NCBI GenBank assembly: GCA_019308625.1
Contig: JAFDHU010000032.1
Coordinates: forward strand, 1 to 8,971
DNA length: 8,971 nucleotides
Source: Deltaproteobacteria bacterium
GTDB taxonomy: Bacteria > Desulfobacterota > Desulfobaccia > Desulfobaccales > 0-14-0-80-60-11
Direction: 5' to 3'
The notes under the pieces were generated by a model. That model saw only the letters and a list, made by a program, of their open reading frames with translations. It ran no database searches and was not told the origin of the DNA. Shown one piece after another: positions 5,059 to 8,971 of the stretch (positions are counted from its first letter, which is position 1; the number at the start of each line of letters is the position of its first letter). A program made the position numbers and the translations under genes.

Positions 5059-6057
5059 TCATTTGACCTGATTGATTTGGTTTTTGGCCCGCAGATAATC
5101 CGCCGGAGAGATATTCACGACCCGGCACACCGCCCGCTCCTCGGGACTGAGCCGGCCGGTCTCCTCCGGCTCGTCTTGGGCCAGACACAGGGTTTCTCCC
5201 ACCGGCACCACCTTGGGCGCCTGGTCCGCAAAGGCCTGAAACCCTGCAGGGTCCCTGCGGCAATACTCCAGGGCCCAGTCTTTTTGCGCCGGGCTGATTT
5301 TGCCCATCTTCAGGGCTTCCTCCACTGTGCGGGCGGCCCGCTCCTCCGCCAGGCGGGCCTTGAGAGCCTCCAGCTCGGCTTCCAGCACTTGGGCCTGCTC
5401 CGCCTTGGCCTTTATGCCGGTCAGCGCGCCTTTGATCTGGGAGGCGGTGGCTCCTTCCGCCAGACCTAGGACTTGGGCTACTTCCCCGAAGAGATTCCGC
5501 AGTTGTCCCCACACAAATTCTGCGGAGACCTCGGAGCCCAGCCCCAGCCTGAGTTTGAGCTCTTCCAGCGCCTGACACTCAACGGAGCCGCTTTCGCCCG
5601 CGGCCCTGCCCCCCTCCCCGCCGTATTTGGCCACCAGCGGCTTCACCCCTTTCATGGCCGGGACATTGGTCAGGGCCACATGCATCAGAGCCACCGGCCT
5701 GCGGGTTTCCGGGTCCAGCTTGAGCACTGGGGAAAAATAGCGGTACTCCTTCTGGCGCAGATACTCCTGGGCCTGAGAGGTCCATTCCACCCGGGCCCAC
5801 AGCCCGTCCTCCCGGGCCTCCAGTTCCTTGATCCAGCCCGCGGCCGGAGCTCTCCCGCCGTTTAAAGACTGGTGTTCATAGTCCACCACCACATCCACCC
5901 CCCGGGAGCGAAAGGCCTCCACCATGGTCTGCAGGGAGTCCCGGTCCACTTCAAAGGGTGGCCGGCCGTCCACCAGCTCCACCTGTCCCAGGGGGAGAAG
6001 ACGCACCCACTCCGGCAGCTCTGCCGCTTCCAGCACCAATTGCACTTTTCTTTCCAT
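5059..6057 (-). CDS. Mu gpI-like prohead protease with scaffold-like C-terminal half
   Basis: This 332-residue protein matches the Mu-like prohead protease family, which cleaves scaffold and head proteins during capsid maturation. The N-terminal half has the family's blocks: VDVVVDYEHQSL (54-65; His62 is a likely catalytic residue), PAAGWIKEL (71-79), YRYFSPVLKLD (105-115) and ALTNVPAMKGVKPLV (128-142). A Gly/Glu-rich linker (about 146-158) follows. The remainder (about 160-332) is helical with a coiled-coil-like stretch (about 215-250: AEQAQVLEAELEALKARL and onward), as expected of a scaffold. In Mu the scaffold Z is made from the 3' part of the protease gene I in the same frame, and no separate scaffold gene is visible here, so this gene probably supplies both. 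ATG at 6057 has a modest GGCGGGAAG upstream. The stop lies just before the ribosome binding site of the next gene. Confidence 0.92.
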   Translation of the reverse strand: MERKVQLVLEAAELPEWVRLLPLGQVELVDGRPPFEVDRDSLQTMVEAFRSRGVDVVVDYEHQSLNGGRAPAAGWIKELEAREDGLWARVEWTSQAQEYLRQKEYRYFSPVLKLDPETRRPVALMHVALTNVPAMKGVKPLVAKYGGEGGRAAGESGSVECQALEELKLRLGLGSEVSAEFVWGQLRNLFGEVAQVLGLAEGATASQIKGALTGIKAKAEQAQVLEAELEALKARLAEERAARTVEEALKMGKISPAQKDWALEYCRRDPAGFQAFADQAPKVVPVGETLCLAQDEPEETGRLSPEERAVCRVVNISPADYLRAKNQINQVK

Positions 6058-6083
6058 GGCTGCTTCCCGCCTGACTAGGTTTT

Positions 6084-6482
6084 TCAGGGGACCACCGGCT
6101 TTTTAGACTCCAGCGGCTGTCCTGCCGCGGCCTGGACTCCCGCCTCCTGAGCCAGCTTCCGGGCCACTTCTGCCTGCAGTTCCAACTGCTCCACCGCTGC
6201 CTCCGCCGGACACCACTGCTTTTGCAGCTCTGCCGCCAGAAGCAGCGTGGTATCCGCGGCCACCACGGCCCGTCTGACCCTTTCGTTCATCAGGTCCTCG
6301 GACAAAAGCGGCTCGTAATAGCTCTGCACAGTCTGGAGGGATTTCTCCACCTTCTGGAAGATCCCCGGATGCGCGCAGCATCCGGTAACCAGCACCGTCA
6401 ACCCCAGGGCCGCCACCCAGCCGGCGCCGGGCCGGCGCCGGGTCTCGGCCCCCTTCTCCTTTCTGCATGCCTTCCGGTTCAA
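6084..6482 (-). CDS. Putative phage lipoprotein, function unknown
   Basis: This 132-residue protein carries a bacterial lipoprotein signal: a very basic N-terminus (residues 1-18), a hydrophobic stretch (about 22-33) and the lipobox LVTGC, predicting cleavage before Cys35 and lipid attachment. Cys36 follows, not Asp, so outer-membrane sorting is expected in a Gram-negative host. The mature part looks mostly helical and ends in PLESKKPVVP. The start is TTG, supported by a strong upstream ribosome binding site and a 4-base TTGA overlap with the portal stop. Mu-like phages normally have the minor head protein F (gp30) and G (gp31) here; this protein resembles neither. It could be an outer-membrane spanin subunit (Rz1-like, though long for that), a superinfection-exclusion lipoprotein, or something else. 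No function can be assigned. That it is a real gene and a lipoprotein is fairly well supported. Confidence 0.72.
   Translation of the reverse strand: MNRKACRKEKGAETRRRPGAGWVAALGLTVLVTGCCAHPGIFQKVEKSLQTVQSYYEPLLSEDLMNERVRRAVVAADTTLLLAAELQKQWCPAEAAVEQLELQAEVARKLAQEAGVQAAAGQPLESKKPVVP
6421..6441. repeat. Tandem GC palindrome CCGGCGCCGG twice
   Basis: The palindromic 10-mer CCGGCGCCGG occurs at 6421-6430 and again at 6432-6441, separated by one G. It lies inside the lipoprotein gene, encoding the basic Arg/Pro/Gly/Ala N-terminal region just before the hydrophobic signal segment. Each copy is self-complementary and the two can also pair with each other, so the mRNA may fold about 40-60 bases downstream of the TTG start. 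It may simply reflect Arg/Pro/Gly codons in a GC-rich gene. Confidence 0.5.
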
Positions 6483-7741
6483 ACCGTCCTCCTCCTTGTT
6501 TCCTGGGATATGAGCTGCTCGCCTTCTTGAGGCAAAGGCAAGCCAAAGCGCTCGGCCACATGCTCCAGACTCAGGGGCACCCCCAGGTCCGCCAGGTTAC
6601 GGTACACCTCGGACAGCGTTTTCAGGTCCTCTTCTTCCTCAAACCGGAACCGGAACCAGGGAGCCGGCTTGTCCCAGCCGAAGTTGAAGCCGGTCAGCGG
6701 CCGCAAAAGCTGCTCCCGCAAGGTCTGGGCCAGGGCCTGGGCGTCAGCCTCCACCAGGTCCCGGCGCACCTGCGCATGTACCTGGGCCGCGGCATAGGTT
6801 CCGGTGGCCCCCGCGGTATCCGTAGTCAGGGTCTGCCCCAAAATGGCCTTGGACATCTCCCGGTTGCAGAATTCTGCCATCACCTGATAGGGATTGGTGC
6901 CCGTGAGCCGGGAGGTGGCCTCCACAAATTCAATCTCTGTGTTCTTGCTGATCACCCCGGCGGCGTCGGAACCCAGGCTGCGAATGGCCTGGATGAGGGC
7001 CTCCCGGTCCGCCGGCGAGGCCATGGGGTCGTACTTCCCCAGCCTAAGCGGCATGCCGAACACTTCGTTGAAGGCCGCCCAGTCCTTCAGGGCATAATTT
7101 TTGAGGAGGTACATGTAGCCCACCACCCGGAGCACCCCGGCCCGGGTGTCATAGCCACTCCGGGCCTTGTAGCGATGATAGATTACCTTCCAGGGGGGAA
7201 ACTCCTCCCCCTCCCAGGGCTTTTCCGCCGTCAGCAGCCGGGGTTTCAGGTCCTCCACAAAGGTCACTTTCTTTTGGGGAATCCACCTGAGCTCGCTGAC
7301 CCGGGCCAAGCCGCCCTCCATCGCCCACATGATTTCCACCAGGGCAAAGCCCTTGCCGATGGCGTCCAACAGGTCCAGGAAGGCCCCCTCCAAATCGGGG
7401 ATGCGGTACACCAGCTCCCCCACCCTCTCGGCGATGCGTTCGTCCTCCGGCGTCTTGGCGTAGGGTAGCACCTCATAGTCCAAATTGAGCACCGCCAGCT
7501 TGCGGGTCTGCAGCAGCGACGCCAGGTGGGCGTCCTTCTCCTCCATCTCCTCAAACAGTTCCATCTGGCGCTGCACAATACCCTGGTCCGCCTCCTGGAA
7601 AATGCTGGCCAGCCGGCCCGGCGTCAGCCCGGCGCTGGGATAGGTGCTCCACCGGGCCGCCACGCTCACCGCCGCCAGCTCCCTTTCCTCTGGCTTGGCT
7701 GTCGGCTTGAACAACCTTCCGAAATAATCCTGTAAACCCAT
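6479..7741 (-). CDS. Mu gp29-like portal protein (DUF935 family)
   Basis: This is the portal: the ring at one capsid vertex through which terminase pumps DNA and to which the neck attaches. The 420-residue protein has the family's features: a helical region QADQGIVQRQMELFEEMEE-like around 50-68, MEEKDAHLASLLQTRKLAV (about 66-84), the core WAAFNEVFGMPLRLGKY (221-237), and SKAILGQTLTTD (297-308) followed by a Gly/Ala-rich stretch and a helix. ATG at 7741 has a GAGG ribosome binding site. At 420 residues it is short for the family (Mu's is around 500, from memory); the missing length seems to be at the C-terminus. Its TGA overlaps the TTG start of the next gene in a TTGA arrangement. It sits directly after terminase, as expected. 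The family assignment is confident. Confidence 0.94.
   Translation of the reverse strand: MGLQDYFGRLFKPTAKPEERELAAVSVAARWSTYPSAGLTPGRLASIFQEADQGIVQRQMELFEEMEEKDAHLASLLQTRKLAVLNLDYEVLPYAKTPEDERIAERVGELVYRIPDLEGAFLDLLDAIGKGFALVEIMWAMEGGLARVSELRWIPQKKVTFVEDLKPRLLTAEKPWEGEEFPPWKVIYHRYKARSGYDTRAGVLRVVGYMYLLKNYALKDWAAFNEVFGMPLRLGKYDPMASPADREALIQAIRSLGSDAAGVISKNTEIEFVEATSRLTGTNPYQVMAEFCNREMSKAILGQTLTTDTAGATGTYAAAQVHAQVRRDLVEADAQALAQTLREQLLRPLTGFNFGWDKPAPWFRFRFEEEEDLKTLSEVYRNLADLGVPLSLEHVAERFGLPLPQEGEQLISQETRRRTV
6488..6497 (-). promoter_or_regulatory. Strong ribosome binding site deciding a TTG start
   Basis: The minus strand reads AAGGAGGAGG here, ending five bases before TTG at 6482. It lies within the last codons of the portal gene. 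It is the main reason to accept TTG as the start of the lipoprotein gene and to expect coupled translation through the TTGA overlap with the portal stop. Confidence 0.65.
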
Positions 7742-7786
7742 GGAATCCTCGCGTCCCGGCGGCTCCTCGCCTTAAGGCTCGCCGCC
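7742..7786 (-). other. Terminase-portal gap with possible stem-loop
   Basis: The 45-base gap holds GGCGGC at 7758-7763 and GCCGCC at 7781-7786, which can pair. Between them lies the perfect palindrome GCCTTAAGGC (7769-7778). No T-rich tract follows in the direction of transcription, so it does not look like an intrinsic terminator. A GAGG ribosome binding site lies about five bases before the portal ATG. In GC-rich DNA such pairing can arise by chance; a role in mRNA stability or processing is only a guess. Confidence 0.3.
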
Positions 7787-8971
7787 CTAAAAAGCCCCCC
7801 GCCCCACAAACCGCCGGGGCTGAACCGGGAGGTAATTAAGCTCCCTGGTTTCCGGCACGTACGTCTGTGCCAGCCGTATCGCCCCTTCCAGGGCATCCGG
7901 CCCGTCGTCGTGAATGGTGCGGGAGGGGAAATACAGCAGTTGCTCCACCAGCAACTCCTGGTCCGAGTGCCCCCGGATGAACCGAATTTTGCCCCGCTCC
8001 AGGAGCGGTGCCAGGCTGGCCACCCGGGTCTCCTTGGCCAGTCGTTGGGTCACCCCCTTGACCGGCAGCAGCAGTCCCAGCTCCCGGCCCAGATGGTCAA
8101 ATTCCTTGAGCAAGAGACGCTGGAACAGGTTGTCTTCCACCCCGAAAATCAGGTAGGGCCGCTCCCGGTGGCGGTTGAAAATGACCCGTAGGGCCTGCTC
8201 CAGAGTGGTTTTCTGGATGAAGGCATCCAGCACATAGAACACCATCTCCTGGGGAGCCCACCCCACCGTCACTACGGCCTTGTAATCCGCGCTGCCACCG
8301 CTCTCCAGGGAGGGGTCAAAAAAGCCCACCACCGCCAGATCCTTGCCCTTGAGGCTGTCAGGGTGGTAATAGTGAATCCAGCTCTCCTGAAACAGCCCGC
8401 TCTCCGGGGCCGGTTCGTTCATCTTTTCCCGGTTGAAGGCCACCGAACCCATAAGCTGCTTCTGCAACTTCAGCTTGGCCGCGGGATGACGCGCCTCCCA
8501 CAGGGAGGAACCATCCTCGTTCAGGGCCCGGTAAAGGCGTCGCTGAAAATGGCAGTAGGGCTCCTCCTGGCTGGTGAGCATCCGGTGCAGGGCGCTCCGT
8601 TGCCGCAGGATGGTGCCGATAATCATGAGCGTCCCCTGCGCCTCAATGGCCGGATACACCGCGGACTGCACCCAGTCCAGAATCTGCTGGACAATCTCCG
8701 GATTGCGCACGTTTACGTCGTTTTCCAGGTCGTCCAGAATCACCAGGTCCGGCCGCCATTGCTTGTGCTTGAGGCCCCTGAGCCGCTGGCCCCGGCCTCT
8801 GGCCTTCACCCGCACATCATTCCGGGTAACGAAGTCGTTCACCGCCTTGTTGGGTCGGACCAGTTCCCCGAAATCCTGGTGCAGGCGCTCGTTGTAGAGC
8901 AGCTCCAGATAAAGGTAGCCGGTCAGGTCGCTGGCCAGGTCCTCGGTGTCGCTGCCGATGATGATGAAATG
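7787..8971 (-). CDS. terL: Phage terminase large subunit (5' end outside window)
   Basis: This is the ATPase/nuclease that packages phage DNA into the prohead through the portal. The frame is open to the right edge, so 394 residues are visible and the N-terminus with Walker A is missing. The GTG at 8842 is not the real start, because coding continues upstream in the same frame (visible FIIIGSDTEDLA). A Walker B-like stretch, DLVILDDLE, lies near visible residues 75-83, followed by a TLMIIGT coupling-type motif near 114-120. The RNase H-like nuclease half follows: acidic residues in GFFDPSLESGGSADY (about 216-230), VEDN (about 278-281) and HDDGPDALEG (about 354-363) fit the metal-binding positions of the family. 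It ends in TAG, 45 bases before the portal gene, the usual terminase-portal order of Mu-like phages. The family call is firm; closeness to Mu gp28 itself is inferred from context. Confidence 0.93.
   Translation of the reverse strand, partial: HFIIIGSDTEDLASDLTGYLYLELLYNERLHQDFGELVRPNKAVNDFVTRNDVRVKARGRGQRLRGLKHKQWRPDLVILDDLENDVNVRNPEIVQQILDWVQSAVYPAIEAQGTLMIIGTILRQRSALHRMLTSQEEPYCHFQRRLYRALNEDGSSLWEARHPAAKLKLQKQLMGSVAFNREKMNEPAPESGLFQESWIHYYHPDSLKGKDLAVVGFFDPSLESGGSADYKAVVTVGWAPQEMVFYVLDAFIQKTTLEQALRVIFNRHRERPYLIFGVEDNLFQRLLLKEFDHLGRELGLLLPVKGVTQRLAKETRVASLAPLLERGKIRFIRGHSDQELLVEQLLYFPSRTIHDDGPDALEGAIRLAQTYVPETRELNYLPVQPRRFVGRGAF

Noticed and set aside
6467..7468. Long open frame on the plus strand opposite the portal gene
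   Set aside because: Antisense of a confidently identified portal gene, with the same artefact composition.
1..8971. CRISPR array, tRNA, insertion sequence, attachment site or Mu-type phage end
   Set aside because: No regularly spaced repeats, no tRNA-like cloverleaf, no transposase frame and no terminal repeat structure were seen; both window ends lie within phage genes.

Overview
This window is part of the late (virion structure) operon of a Mu-like transposable phage or prophage. Every supported gene lies on the minus strand, so the operon reads from right to left, and the window cuts it at both ends. Base composition is GC-rich with one local AT-rich gap (about 1894-1938). Genes are tightly packed, and several have strong GGAGG-type ribosome binding sites placed on or next to the upstream stop codon. 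A lipoprotein with a lipobox points to a Gram-negative host with an outer membrane. The general look fits a GC-rich proteobacterium or Desulfobacterota member, but no host gene is present to confirm this.

In transcription order: the large terminase subunit (7787-8971, 5' end outside the window) and the Mu gp29-type portal (6479-7741) form the packaging motor docking unit. A lipoprotein (6084-6482) follows, where Mu has F (gp30) and G (gp31). Next comes the head block: Mu gpI-type protease with a scaffold-like C-terminal half (5059-6057), a probable decoration protein (4633-5040), the Mu gpT-type major capsid protein (3721-4617) and a small beta-rich protein of unknown role (3318-3665). Two small membrane proteins follow: a 56-residue protein with two hydrophobic segments (3109-3279) and an 87-residue protein with one membrane segment and a charged helix (2838-3101). 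Then come the connector proteins of the Mu gp36/DUF1320 type (2382-2792) and gp37/DUF1834 type (1926-2366). The tail block begins with a probable tail tube protein (528-1823), a probable tail assembly chaperone (60-443) and the start of an overlapping -1 frame (1-69).

The genes fit one assembly line. The protease/scaffold and capsid proteins build the prohead around the portal, the terminase fills it with DNA, the connector proteins close the neck, and a tail made from tube and chaperone proteins is attached. No tail sheath gene is present between the gp37-like gene and the tube gene. This suggests a Mu-type head joined to a siphovirus-type non-contractile tail, as in transposable siphoviruses such as B3 and D3112.

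The points most worth a second look are the lipoprotein replacing F/G, the paired small membrane proteins in the neck region, and a possible -1 frameshift at a six-G run near the left edge. I see nothing that amounts to a wholly new system. No CRISPR array, tRNA, insertion sequence or attachment site was seen.
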